Positions 24,562 through 37,269 of a stretch of 64,000 bases of DNA are shown here, piece after piece. Source of the stretch: Hyperoodon ampullatus (taxonomy: Eukaryota; Chordata; Mammalia; Artiodactyla; Ziphiidae); NCBI GenBank assembly GCA_949752795.1, contig CATKHW010000551.1:186001-250000 (forward strand). Direction: 5' to 3'. The position numbers and the translations under genes were made by a program. Each line of letters starts with the position of its first letter. Position 1 is the stretch's first letter. The notes beneath the pieces were generated by a model that saw only the letters and a list, made by a program, of their open reading frames with translations, searched no databases and was not told where the DNA came from.

Positions 24562-25021
24562 AAGCCAAGGAATAAAAGGACACGATGCCATTTGCAGCAC
24601 CGTAGGTGTGTCTAGAGGTAATCACGTGACTTGTAGTAAGTCAGAAAGTGAAAGACACATATCATATCTCTTATAGGTGGGACCGAAAAATGGATACCAA
24701 GGCAGATATTTCCATGGAGAAGGGCAATCACAGATTCATTCAACAAACTTATGGTTCACCAATGGAAAGGTGTTAGGATTGGTTTCATTATATTGGGGTT
24801 AACAGACATATACAAACACAGGTGACATATATAATCACCAAAGACCTACAGAATACCAAGAGAAGACTACTCAACATTCTGTCATAAGGTACATGGGAAA
24901 AGGATCCCAGGAAGAACAGACATATGTATATGTGTAAAAGAACCACATCTTCCACACCTACAACAAGCCAAACATTGTAATCAAATTTGCTGTAATAAAA
25001 AATAAAAAATTAAATTAAAAA
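24552..25021 (+). mobile_element. L1 fragment 1 of B unit 3
   Basis: Copy of the unit 2 fragment with the same deletions; A-rich tail 24990-25021. Confidence 0.8.
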
Positions 25022-25390
25022 CACGAACAAGAAGTAGTGAGACAAACTTGAGGGGCTTTCTCCTGGCACATTCCATTCTAAATTCCAATCTAGAATACGA
25101 CTTCCATTGAGGCTCTGTTGCCCCAGTAACCAGATTTGGTAAGGGAGAACTGCTGCCACCTTGTGGCCGTTTCACACAACAGCAGCTTTAATCCCAGCGC
25201 TAATGGTCAGTTGATATTCAAAATCATTGCAGGCCTGTAAATGACACCTGCCCTGAAAAAAAATCCTGGGTTCATATATCGACCAAAAAATTCAAAGGAC
25301 GTCCATATTTCAAAACGACAGTTTCAAAAGGCATATTTGACACACATTAGTGTTCTGCTTCTTTTTCTTTCTTTCTTTTTTTGTTAAAAA

Positions 25391-26373
25391 AACGGGAATG
25401 GCAAAAAGCTTCCCTCAGAATGGGCGAAAATATTTGCAAACGAATCAATGGACAAAGGTTTAATCTCCAATATATATAAAGAGCTCATGCAGCTTAATAT
25501 TAAAAAAACAAACAACCCAATACAAAAATGGGCAGAAGATCTAAAGAGACGTTTCTTCAAAGAAGACACAGAGATGGCCAAGACGCACATGAAAAACTGC
25601 TCTACATCACTAATTATTAGAGAAATGCAAATCAAAACTACAATGAGGTATCACCTCACACCTGTTAGAATCGGCATCATCAGAAAATCTACAAACAACA
25701 AATTCTGGGGAGGGTGTGGACAAAAGGATCCCTCTTCCACTAGTTGTGGAAATGTAAATTAATACAGTCACGATGGAGAACAGTATGGAGTTTCCTTAAA
25801 AAACCTAGAAATAGAATTACCATATGATCCAGCAATCCCACTTCTGGGCATATACCCAGAGAAAACCATAAATCAAAAAGGCACATTCACCACAATGCTC
25901 ATTTCAGCACTATTTACAATAGCCAGGTAATGGAAGCAACCTAAATACCCACAGACAGACGAATGGATAAAGATGTGGTACATATATAAAATGGAATATT
26001 ACTCAGCCATAAGAAGGAATGAAACTGGGTCATTTGTAGAGACGTCGATGGATCTAGAGACTGTCATACAGAATGAAGTAAGTCAGAAAGAGAAAAACAA
26101 ATATTGTATATTAATGCATATATGTGGAACCTAGAAAAATGGTACAGATGAACTGGTTTGCAGGGAAGAAATAGAGACACAGAGGTAGAGAACACACGTA
26201 TGGACACCAAGTGTGGGAAGCCATGGGGTGGTGGTGGTGGGATGAGTTGGGAGATTGGGATTGACCTGTATACATGTATATGCGTAAAATACATAACTAA
26301 TAATAACCTGCTGTATAAAAAAATAAATAAAATTAAATTTCAAAATTTTAAAAAATAAAACTTAAAAATAAAA
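25391..26373 (+). mobile_element. L1 fragment 2 of B unit 3
   Basis: ORF2 C-terminal frame 25448-25762, identical in translation to unit 2; 3' UTR and A-rich tail to about 26373. Confidence 0.93.
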
Positions 26374-26661
26374 CAGAAAAAAGTTCTTCCCTTCACACAG
26401 ATGTATTTATATGAATGAATTATTTCCATGCTTATATCTATAAATACATAAAAGAGGAAAAAAATCTAACTAGAACCAAAAAAGAAAAAAAAACCTGAAC
26501 CCACCAGTTAGACAGAGGAAAACCCTATCATGGCACTTGCTCCAGCGGTAAACAATTCTGAAATTGGTCAGAGGTGGGGAATCATCTCCCATAGAGCCAG
26601 CAGCCCACTCCTACGCAAGGAGCGTCCTCATTGAAAGGCTGGGGGCCATGCCGAGGCATCT

Positions 26662-27282
26662 GTGAGTAACCGTGAGCTGAGCCCCAGGCCAGCTGCTGTT
26701 GAACTTTTCCCACCCTTCCCAGGTAAAACACCTGAATATGTACAAGGGCTTGAAAGCCTAGAGGCAGGGCCGTGGAGCCACACCAGCGACAGCACGCAGG
26801 CCAACTTGGTGCCTGCAGGCCAGCCAGGAAGGTCTTCGCACTGGGCGCTATTCTGGAAGCTTTCCATTGCCCTGCCTGAGATACCCCTCCTGTCCCGGCC
26901 CCCACTGCTTTTTTCCTTCCTCACCTCTGTCCAGAGAGAAATTCCAGCGGAAGGTATGGGTGACACATCCTCTTCTTTACAGGTGGCAGCCTGGCAACTC
27001 CTGCAGAAAGTCCAGCAGAGACCCACTCACACCGGGCCACCCACAAAGCCGTGGCCCCTCACTCCCTCCCACCAGCACAGCCCCGAGACTGCTGACGGGA
27101 CAGAGAATATGGAGTCAGGCACAGCTTCAGGGGCTATTGCTGCCTGCAGCGCTGTTTATATTGACCTCAACCCAGGCACACCTGGGGAGGGCCGGCCGGC
27201 AGGGTCAGGCTACCCAGGTCAGCTAATCCTCAGCCCTCAGGGAATCACATTGTTGAAAATGGACCTCGCTAAGGCAGAATAG
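26662..27282 (+). other. 206-codon open frame in B GC block (second intact copy)
   Basis: Differs from the 23941-24561 frame at very few residues (S for W near codon 81). Intact because the copy is recent; no independent sign of coding. Confidence 0.2.
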
Positions 27283-27750
27283 AAGCCAAGGAATAAAAGG
27301 ACATGATGCCATTTGCAGCACCGTATGTGTGTCTAGAGGTAATCACGTGACTTGTAGTAAGTCAGAAAGTGAAAGACACATATCATTTCATATCTCTTAT
27401 AGGTGTGACCGAAAAATGGATACCAGGGCAGATATTTCCACGGAGAAGGAGAATCACAGATTCATTCAACAAACTTATGGTTCACCAATGGAAAGGTGTG
27501 AGGATTGGTTTCATTATGATATTGGGGTTAACAGACATATACAAACACAGGTGACATATATAATCACCAAAGACCTACAGAATACCAAGAGAAGACTACT
27601 CAACATTCTGTCATAAGGTACATGGGAAAAGGATCCCAGGAAGAACAGACATATGTATATGTGTAAAAGAACCACATCTTCCACACCTACAACAAGCCAA
27701 ACATTGTAATCAAATTTGCTGTAATAAAAAATAAAAAATTAAATTAAAAA
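27273..27750 (+). mobile_element. L1 fragment 1 of B unit 4
   Basis: Longer version of the fragment, without the deletions seen in units 2 and 3; A-rich tail ends at 27750. Confidence 0.8.
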
Positions 27751-28119
27751 CACGAACAAGAAGTAGTGAGACAAACTTGAGGGGCTTTCTCCTGGCACAT
27801 TCCATTCTAAATTCCAATCTAGAACACGACTTCCTTTGAGCCTCTGTTGCCCCAGTAACCAGATTTGGTAAGGGAGAACTGCTGCCACCTTGTGGCCGTT
27901 TCACACAACAGCAGCTTTAATCCCAGCGCTAGTGGTCAGTTGATATTCAAAATCATTGCAGGCCTGTAAATGACACCTGCCCTGAAAACAAATCGTGGGG
28001 TCATGTATTGACCAAAAAATTCAAAGGACGTCCATATTTCAAAACGACAGTTTCAAAAGGCATATTTGACACACATTAGTGTTCTGCTTCTTTTTCTTTC
28101 TTTCTTTTTTTGTTAAAAA

Positions 28120-29091
28120 AACGGGAATGGCAAAAAGCTTCCCTCAGAATGGGCGAAAATATTTGCAAACGAATCAATGGACAAAGGTTTAATCTCCAAT
28201 ATATATAAAGAGCTCATGCAGCATAATATTAAAAAAAACAAACAACCCAATACAAAAATGGGAAGAAGATCTAAAGAGACGTTTCTTCAAAGAAGACACA
28301 GAGATGGCCAAGACGCACATGAAAAGCTGCTCAACATCACTAATTATTAGAGAAATGCAAATCAAAACTACAATGAGGTATCACCTCACACCTGTTAGAA
28401 TCGGAATCATCAGAAAATCTACAAACAACAAATTCTGGGGAGGGTGTGGACAAAAGGATCCCTCTTCCACTAGTGGTGGAAATGTAAATTGATACAGTCA
28501 CGATGGAGAACAGTATGGAGTTTCCTTAAAAAACCTAGAAATAGAATTACCATATGATCCAGCAATCCCACTTCTGGGCATATACCCAGAGAAAACCATA
28601 AATCAAAAAGGCACATTCACCACAATGCTCATTTCAGCACTATTTACAATAGCCAGGTAATGGAAGCAACCTAAATACCCACAGACAGACGAATGGATAA
28701 AGATGTGGTACATATATAAAATGGAATATTACTCAGCCATAAGAAGGAATGAAACTGGGTCATTTGTAGAGACGTCGATGGATCTAGAGACTGTCATACA
28801 GAATGAAGTAAGTCAGAAAGAGAAAAACAAATATTGTATCTTAATGCATATATGTGGAACCTAGAAAAATGGTACAGATGAACTGGTTTGCAGGGAAGAA
28901 ATAGAGACACAGAGGTAGAGAACAAACCTATGGACACCAAGTGTGGGAAGCCATGGGGTGGTGGTGGTGGGATGAGTTGGGAGATTGGGATTGACCTGTA
29001 TACATGTATATGCGTAAAATACATAACTAATAATAACCTGCTGTATAAAAAAATAAATAAAATTAAATTTCAAAATTTTTAAAAATAAAAC
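28120..29091 (+). mobile_element. L1 fragment 2 of B unit 4
   Basis: The ORF2 C-terminal frame is interrupted upstream by an extra A (aaaaaaaac near 28230). The A-rich 3' tail is shorter than in units 2, 3 and 5. Confidence 0.93.
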
Positions 29092-29990
29092 AGAAAAAAG
29101 TTCTTCCCTTCACACAGATGTATTTATATGAATGAATTATTTCCATGCTTATATCTATAAATATATAAAAAAGGAATAAAATCTAACTTGAACCAAAAAA
29201 GAAAAACAAAACCTGAACCCACCAGTTAGACAGAGGAAAACCCTATCAGGGCACTTGCTCCAGTGGTAAACAATTCTGAAATTGCTCAGAGGTGGGGAAT
29301 CATCTCCCATAGAGCCAGCAGCCCACTCCTACGCAAGGAGCGTCCTCACTGAAAGGCTGGGGGCCATGCTGAGGCATCTGTGAGTAACCGTGAGCTGAGC
29401 TCCAGGCCAGCTGCTGTTGAACTTTTCCCACCCTTCCCAGGTAAAACACCTGAATATGTACAAGGGCTTGAAAGCCTAGAGGAAGGGCCGTGGAGCCACA
29501 CCAGCGACAGCACGCAGGCCAACTTGGTGCCTGCAGGCCAGCCAGGAAGGTCTTGGCACTGGGCGCTATTCTGGAAGCTTTCCATTGCCCTGCCTGAGAT
29601 ACCCCTCCTGTCCCGGCCCCCACTGCTTTTTTCCTTCCTCACCTCTGTCCGGAGAGAAATTCCAGCGGAAGGTATGGGTGACACATCCTCTTCTTAACAG
29701 GTGGCAGCCTGGCAACTCCTGCAGAAAGTCCAGCAGAGACCCACTCACACCGGGCCACCCACAAAGCCATGGCCCCTCAATCCCTCCCACCAGCACAGTC
29801 CCGAGACTGCTGACAGGGCAGAGAATATGGAGTCAGGCACAGCTTCAGGGGCTATTGCTGCCTGCAGTGCTGTTTATATTGACCTCAACCCAGGCACACC
29901 TGGGGAGGGCCGGCCGGCAGGGTCAGGCTACCCAGGTCAGCTAATCCTCAGCCCTCAGGGAATCACATTGTTGAAAATGGACCTCGCTAA

Positions 29991-30468
29991 GGCAGAATAG
30001 AAGCCAAGGAATAAAAGGACACAATGCCATTTGCAGCACCGTAGGTGTGTCTAGAGGTAATCACGTGACTTGTAGTAAGTCAGAAAGTGAAAGACACATA
30101 TCATATCATAGCTCTTATAGGTGTGACCGAAAAATGGATACCAGGGCAGATATTTCCACGGAGAAGGGCAATCACAGATTCATTCAACAAACTTATGGTT
30201 CACCAATGGAAAGGTGTGAGGATTGGTTTCATTATTATATTGGGGTTAACAGACATATACAAACACAGGTGACATATATAATCACCAAAGACCTACAGAA
30301 TACCAAGAGAAGACTACTCAACATTCTGTCATAAGGTACATGGGAAAAGGATCCCAGGAAGAACAGACATATGTATATGTGTAAAAGAACCACATCTTCC
30401 ACACCTACAACAAGCCAAACATTGTAATCAAATTTGCTGTAATAAAAAATAAAAAATTAAATTAAAAA
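29991..30468 (+). mobile_element. L1 fragment 1 of B unit 5
   Basis: Carries atcatagctc near 30108 where other units have atatctc; A-rich tail ends at 30468. Confidence 0.8.
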
Positions 30469-30837
30469 CACGAACAAGAAGTAGTGAGACAAACTTGAGG
30501 GGCTTTCTCCTGGCACATTCCATTCTAAATTCCAATCTAGAACACGACTTCCTTTGAGGCTCTGTTGCCCCAGTAACCAGATTTGGTAAGGGAGAACTGC
30601 TGCCTCCTTGTGGCCGTTTCACACAACAGCAGCTTTAATCCCAGCGCTAATGGTCAGTAGATATTCAAAATCATTGCAGGCCTGTAAATGACACCTGCCC
30701 TGAAAAAAAATCCTGTGTTTATATATCAACCAAAAAATTCAAAGGACGTCCATATTTCAAAACGACAGTTTCAAAAGGCATATTTTACTCACATTAGTGT
30801 TCTGCTTCTTTTTCTTTCTTTCTTTTTTTGTTAAAAA

Positions 30838-31821
30838 AACGGGAATGGCAAAAAGCATCCCTAAGAATGGGCGAAAATATTTGCAAACGAATCAATGGAC
30901 AAACGTTTAATCTCCAATATATATAAAGAGCTCATGCAGCTTAATATTTAAAAAAACAAACAACCCAATACAAAAATGGGCAGAAGATCTAAAGAGACGT
31001 TTCTTCAAAGGAGACACAGAGATGGCCAAGACGCACATGAAAAGCTGCTCAACATCACTAATTATTAGAGAAATGCAAATCAAAACTACAATGAGGTATC
31101 CCCTCACACCTGTTAGAATCAGCATCATCAGAAGATTTACAAACAACAAATTCTGGGGAGGGTGTGGACAAAAGGATCCCTCTTCCACTAGTGGTGGAAA
31201 TGTAAATTGATACAGTCACGATGGAGAACAGTATGGAGTTTCCTTAAAAAACCTAGAAATAGAATTACCATATGATCCAGCAATCCCACTTCTGGGCATA
31301 TACCCAGAGAAAACCATAAATCAAAAAGGCACATTCACCACAATGCTCATTTCAGCACTATTTACAATAGCCAGGTAATGGAAGCAACCTAAATACCCAC
31401 AGACAGACGAATGGATAAAGATGTGGTACATATATAAAATGGAATATTACTCAGCCATAAGAAGGAATGAAACTGGGTCATTTGTAGAGACGTCGATGGA
31501 TCTAGAGACTGTCATACAGAATGAAGTAAGTCAGAAAGAGAAAAACAAATATTGTATATTAATGCATATATGTGGAACCTAGAAAAATGGTACAGATGAA
31601 CTGGTTTGCAGGGAAGAAATAGAGACACAGAGGTAGAGAACACACGTATGGACACCAAGTGTGGGAAGCCATGGGGTGGTGGTGGTGGGATGAGTTGGGA
31701 GATTGGGATTGACCTGTATACATGTATATGCGTAAAATACATAACTAATAATAACCTGCTGTATAAAAAAATAAATAAAATTAAATTTCAAAATTTTAAA
31801 AAATAAAACTTAAAAATAAAA
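30838..31821 (+). mobile_element. L1 fragment 2 of B unit 5
   Basis: Distinctive variants tatcccctcacacc and atcagaagatttac near 31098-31140 recur only in unit 7. The 3' part matches unit 3 rather than unit 4. Confidence 0.93.
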
Positions 31822-32109
31822 CAGAAAAAAGTTCTTCCCTTCACACAGATGTATTTATATGAATGAATTATTTCCATGCTTATATCTATAAATACATAAA
31901 AGAGGAAAAAAATCTAACTAGAACCAAAAAAGAAAAAAAAACCTGAACCCACCAGTTAGACAGAGGAAAACCCTATCATGGCACTTGCTCCAGCGGTAAA
32001 CAATTCTGAAATTGGTCAGAGGTGGGGAATCATCTCCCATAGAGCCAGCAGCCCACTCCTACGCAAGGAGCGTCCTCATTGAAAGGCTGGGGGCCATGCC
32101 GAGGCATCT

Positions 32110-32730
32110 GTGAGTAACCGTGAGCTGAGCCCCAGGCCAGCTGCTGTTGAACTTTTCCCACCCTTCCCAGGTAAAACACCTGAATATGTACAAGGGCTTG
32201 AAAGCCTAGAGGCAGGGCCGTGGAGCCACACCAGCGACAGCACGCAGGCCAACTTGGTGCCTGCAGGCCAGCCAGGAAGGTCTTCGCACTGGGCGCTATT
32301 CTGGAAGCTTTCCATTGCCCTGCCTGAGATACCCCTCCTGTCCCGGCCCCCACTGCTTTTTTCCTTCCTCACCTCTGTCCAGAGAGAAATTCCAGCGGAA
32401 GGTATGGGTGACACATCCTCTTCTTTACAGGTGGCAGCCTGGCAACTCCTGCAGAAAGTCCAGCAGAGACCCACTCACACCGGGCCACCCACAAAGCCGT
32501 GGCCCCTCACTCCCTCCCACCAGCACAGCCCCGAGACTGCTGACGGGACAGAGAATATGGAGTCAGGCACAGCTTCAGGGGCTATTGCTGCCTGCAGCGC
32601 TGTTTATATTGACCTCAACCCAGGCACACCTGGGGAGGGCCGGCCGGCAGGGTCAGGCTACCCAGGTCAGCTAATCCTCAGCCCTCAGGGAATCACATTG
32701 TTGAAAATGGACCTCGCTAAGGCAGAATAG
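32110..32730 (+). other. 206-codon open frame in B GC block (third intact copy)
   Basis: Same translation as the 26662-27282 frame; copied within the 5,448-bp duplication. Its stop again lies past the unit junction. Confidence 0.2.
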
Positions 32731-33198
32731 AAGCCAAGGAATAAAAGGACACGATGCCATTTGCAGCACCGTATGTGTGTCTAGAGGTAATCACGTGACT
32801 TGTAGTAAGTCAGAAAGTGAAAGACACATATCATTTCATATCTCTTATAGGTGTGACCGAAAAATGGATACCAGGGCAGATATTTCCACGGAGAAGGAGA
32901 ATCACAGATTCATTCAACAAACTTATGGTTCACCAATGGAAAGGTGTGAGGATTGGTTTCATTATGATATTGGGGTTAACAGACATATACAAACACAGGT
33001 GACATATATAATCACCAAAGACCTACAGAATACCAAGAGAAGACTACTCAACATTCTGTCATAAGGTACATGGGAAAAGGATCCCAGGAAGAACAGACAT
33101 ATGTATATGTGTAAAAGAACCACATCTTCCACACCTACAACAAGCCAAACATTGTAATCAAATTTGCTGTAATAAAAAATAAAAAATTAAATTAAAAA
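32721..33198 (+). mobile_element. L1 fragment 1 of B unit 6
   Basis: Copy of the unit 4 fragment; A-rich tail ends at 33198. Confidence 0.8.
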
Positions 33199-33567
33199 CA
33201 CGAACAAGAAGTAGTGAGACAAACTTGAGGGGCTTTCTCCTGGCACATTCCATTCTAAATTCCAATCTAGAACACGACTTCCTTTGAGCCTCTGTTGCCC
33301 CAGTAACCAGATTTGGTAAGGGAGAACTGCTGCCACCTTGTGGCCGTTTCACACAACAGCAGCTTTAATCCCAGCGCTAGTGGTCAGTTGATATTCAAAA
33401 TCATTGCAGGCCTGTAAATGACACCTGCCCTGAAAACAAATCGTGGGGTCATGTATTGACCAAAAAATTCAAAGGACGTCCATATTTCAAAACGACAGTT
33501 TCAAAAGGCATATTTGACACACATTAGTGTTCTGCTTCTTTTTCTTTCTTTCTTTTTTTGTTAAAAA

Positions 33568-34539
33568 AACGGGAATGGCAAAAAGCTTCCCTCAGAATGG
33601 GCGAAAATATTTGCAAACGAATCAATGGACAAAGGTTTAATCTCCAATATATATAAAGAGCTCATGCAGCATAATATTAAAAAAAACAAACAACCCAATA
33701 CAAAAATGGGAAGAAGATCTAAAGAGACGTTTCTTCAAAGAAGACACAGAGATGGCCAAGACGCACATGAAAAGCTGCTCAACATCACTAATTATTAGAG
33801 AAATGCAAATCAAAACTACAATGAGGTATCACCTCACACCTGTTAGAATCGGAATCATCAGAAAATCTACAAACAACAAATTCTGGGGAGGGTGTGGACA
33901 AAAGGATCCCTCTTCCACTAGTGGTGGAAATGTAAATTGATACAGTCACGATGGAGAACAGTATGGAGTTTCCTTAAAAAACCTAGAAATAGAATTACCA
34001 TATGATCCAGCAATCCCACTTCTGGGCATATACCCAGAGAAAACCATAAATCAAAAAGGCACATTCACCACAATGCTCATTTCAGCACTATTTACAATAG
34101 CCAGGTAATGGAAGCAACCTAAATACCCACAGACAGACGAATGGATAAAGATGTGGTACATATATAAAATGGAATATTACTCAGCCATAAGAAGGAATGA
34201 AACTGGGTCATTTGTAGAGACGTCGATGGATCTAGAGACTGTCATACAGAATGAAGTAAGTCAGAAAGAGAAAAACAAATATTGTATCTTAATGCATATA
34301 TGTGGAACCTAGAAAAATGGTACAGATGAACTGGTTTGCAGGGAAGAAATAGAGACACAGAGGTAGAGAACAAACCTATGGACACCAAGTGTGGGAAGCC
34401 ATGGGGTGGTGGTGGTGGGATGAGTTGGGAGATTGGGATTGACCTGTATACATGTATATGCGTAAAATACATAACTAATAATAACCTGCTGTATAAAAAA
34501 ATAAATAAAATTAAATTTCAAAATTTTTAAAAATAAAAC
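33568..34539 (+). mobile_element. L1 fragment 2 of B unit 6
   Basis: Copy of the unit 4 fragment with the same extra A and the same shortened tail. Confidence 0.93.
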
Positions 34540-35438
34540 AGAAAAAAGTTCTTCCCTTCACACAGATGTATTTATATGAATGAATTATTTCCATGCTTAT
34601 ATCTATAAATATATAAAAAAGGAATAAAATCTAACTTGAACCAAAAAAGAAAAACAAAACCTGAACCCACCAGTTAGACAGAGGAAAACCCTATCAGGGC
34701 ACTTGCTCCAGTGGTAAACAATTCTGAAATTGCTCAGAGGTGGGGAATCATCTCCCATAGAGCCAGCAGCCCACTCCTACGCAAGGAGCGTCCTCACTGA
34801 AAGGCTGGGGGCCATGCTGAGGCATCTGTGAGTAACCGTGAGCTGAGCTCCAGGCCAGCTGCTGTTGAACTTTTCCCACCCTTCCCAGGTAAAACACCTG
34901 AATATGTACAAGGGCTTGAAAGCCTAGAGGAAGGGCCGTGGAGCCACACCAGCGACAGCACGCAGGCCAACTTGGTGCCTGCAGGCCAGCCAGGAAGGTC
35001 TTGGCACTGGGCGCTATTCTGGAAGCTTTCCATTGCCCTGCCTGAGATACCCCTCCTGTCCCGGCCCCCACTGCTTTTTTCCTTCCTCACCTCTGTCCGG
35101 AGAGAAATTCCAGCGGAAGGTATGGGTGACACATCCTCTTCTTAACAGGTGGCAGCCTGGCAACTCCTGCAGAAAGTCCAGCAGAGACCCACTCACACCG
35201 GGCCACCCACAAAGCCATGGCCCCTCAATCCCTCCCACCAGCACAGTCCCGAGACTGCTGACAGGGCAGAGAATATGGAGTCAGGCACAGCTTCAGGGGC
35301 TATTGCTGCCTGCAGTGCTGTTTATATTGACCTCAACCCAGGCACACCTGGGGAGGGCCGGCCGGCAGGGTCAGGCTACCCAGGTCAGCTAATCCTCAGC
35401 CCTCAGGGAATCACATTGTTGAAAATGGACCTCGCTAA

Positions 35439-35916
35439 GGCAGAATAGAAGCCAAGGAATAAAAGGACACAATGCCATTTGCAGCACCGTAGGTGTGTCT
35501 AGAGGTAATCACGTGACTTGTAGTAAGTCAGAAAGTGAAAGACACATATCATATCATAGCTCTTATAGGTGTGACCGAAAAATGGATACCAGGGCAGATA
35601 TTTCCACGGAGAAGGGCAATCACAGATTCATTCAACAAACTTATGGTTCACCAATGGAAAGGTGTGAGGATTGGTTTCATTATTATATTGGGGTTAACAG
35701 ACATATACAAACACAGGTGACATATATAATCACCAAAGACCTACAGAATACCAAGAGAAGACTACTCAACATTCTGTCATAAGGTACATGGGAAAAGGAT
35801 CCCAGGAAGAACAGACATATGTATATGTGTAAAAGAACCACATCTTCCACACCTACAACAAGCCAAACATTGTAATCAAATTTGCTGTAATAAAAAATAA
35901 AAAATTAAATTAAAAA
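35439..35916 (+). mobile_element. L1 fragment 1 of B unit 7
   Basis: Copy of the unit 5 fragment; A-rich tail ends at 35916. Confidence 0.8.
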
Positions 35917-36285
35917 CACGAACAAGAAGTAGTGAGACAAACTTGAGGGGCTTTCTCCTGGCACATTCCATTCTAAATTCCAATCTAGAACACGACTTCC
36001 TTTGAGGCTCTGTTGCCCCAGTAACCAGATTTGGTAAGGGAGAACTGCTGCCACCTTGTGGCCGTTTCACACAACAGCAGCTTTAATCCCAGCGCTAATG
36101 GTCAGTAGATATTCAAAATCATTGCAGGCCTGTAAATGACACCTGCCCTGAAAAAAAATCCTGTGTTTATATATCAACCAAAAAATTCAAAGGACGTCCA
36201 TATTTCAAAACGACAGTTTCAAAAGGCATATTTTACTCACATTAGTGTTCTGCTTCTTTTTCTTTCTTTCTTTTTTTGTTAAAAA

Positions 36286-37269
36286 AACGGGAATGGCAAA
36301 AAGCATCCCTAAGAATGGGCGAAAATATTTGCAAACGAATCAATGGACAAACGTTTAATCTCCAATATATATAAAGAGCTCATGCAGCTTAATATTTAAA
36401 AAAACAAACAACCCAATACAAAAATGGGCAGAAGATCTAAAGAGACGTTTCTTCAAAGGAGACACAGAGATGGCCAAGACGCACATGAAAAGCTGCTCAA
36501 CATCACTAATTATTAGAGAAATGCAAATCAAAACTACAATGAGGTATCCCCTCACACCTGTTAGAATCAGCATCATCAGAAGATTTACAAACAACAAATT
36601 CTGGGGAGGGTGTGGACAAAAGGATCCCTCTTCCACTAGTGGTGGAAATGTAAATTGATACAGTCACGATGGAGAACAGTATGGAGTTTCCTTAAAAAAC
36701 CTAGAAATAGAATTACCATATGATCCAGCAATCCCACTTCTGGGCATATACCCAGAGAAAACCATAAATCAAAAAGGCACATTCACCACAATGCTCATTT
36801 CAGCACTATTTACAATAGCCAGGTAATGGAAGCAACCTAAACACCCACAGACAGACGAATGGATAAAGATGTGGTACATATATAAAATGGAATATTACTC
36901 TGCCATAAGAAGGAATGAAACTGGGTCATTTGTAGAGACGTCGATGGATCTAGAGACTGTCATACAGAATGAAGTAAGTCAGAAAGAGAAAAACAAATAT
37001 TGTATATTAATGCATATATGTGGAACATAGAAAAATGGTACAGATGGCCTGGTTTGCAGGGAAGAAATAGAGACACAGAGGTAGAGAACACAGGTATGGA
37101 CACCAAGTGTGGGAAGCCATGGGGATGTGGTGCTGGAATGAGTTGGGAGATTGGGATTGACCTGTATACATGTATATGCATAAAATACATAACTAATAAT
37201 AACCTGCTGTATAAAAAAATAAATAAAATTAAATTTCAAAATTTTAAAAAATAAAATTTAAAAATAAAA
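36286..37269 (+). mobile_element. L1 fragment 2 of B unit 7
   Basis: First 550 bp nearly identical to unit 5; the last 430 bp are diverged, with an altered G-rich tract (ggggatgtggtgctgg near 37120). Confidence 0.92.

Larger units (their letters stand above)
24552..27272 (+). repeat. B unit 3
   Basis: 2721 bp. Spacer 25022-25390, linker 26374-26652, GC block 26653-27272. At an offset of 2,721 bp it matches unit 2 with few changes (for example gtcttggcac at 24111 against gtcttcgcac at 26832). Confidence 0.95.
27273..29990 (+). repeat. B unit 4
   Basis: 2718 bp. Spacer 27751-28119, linker 29092-29370, GC block 29371-29990, in which ttcttaacag introduces a TAA at 29695-29697. Repeated almost exactly as unit 6, 5,448 bp downstream. 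Confidence 0.95.
29991..32720 (+). repeat. B unit 5
   Basis: 2730 bp. Spacer 30469-30837, linker 31822-32100, GC block 32101-32720 with an intact frame. With unit 4 it forms a 5,448-bp dimer repeated as units 6 and 7. Confidence 0.95.
32721..35438 (+). repeat. B unit 6
   Basis: 2718 bp. Near-exact copy of unit 4 at +5,448 bp, including the TAA in the GC block (near 35143). The one difference I noted in this unit is acatgatgcc at 27301 against acacgatgcc here. Confidence 0.95.
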
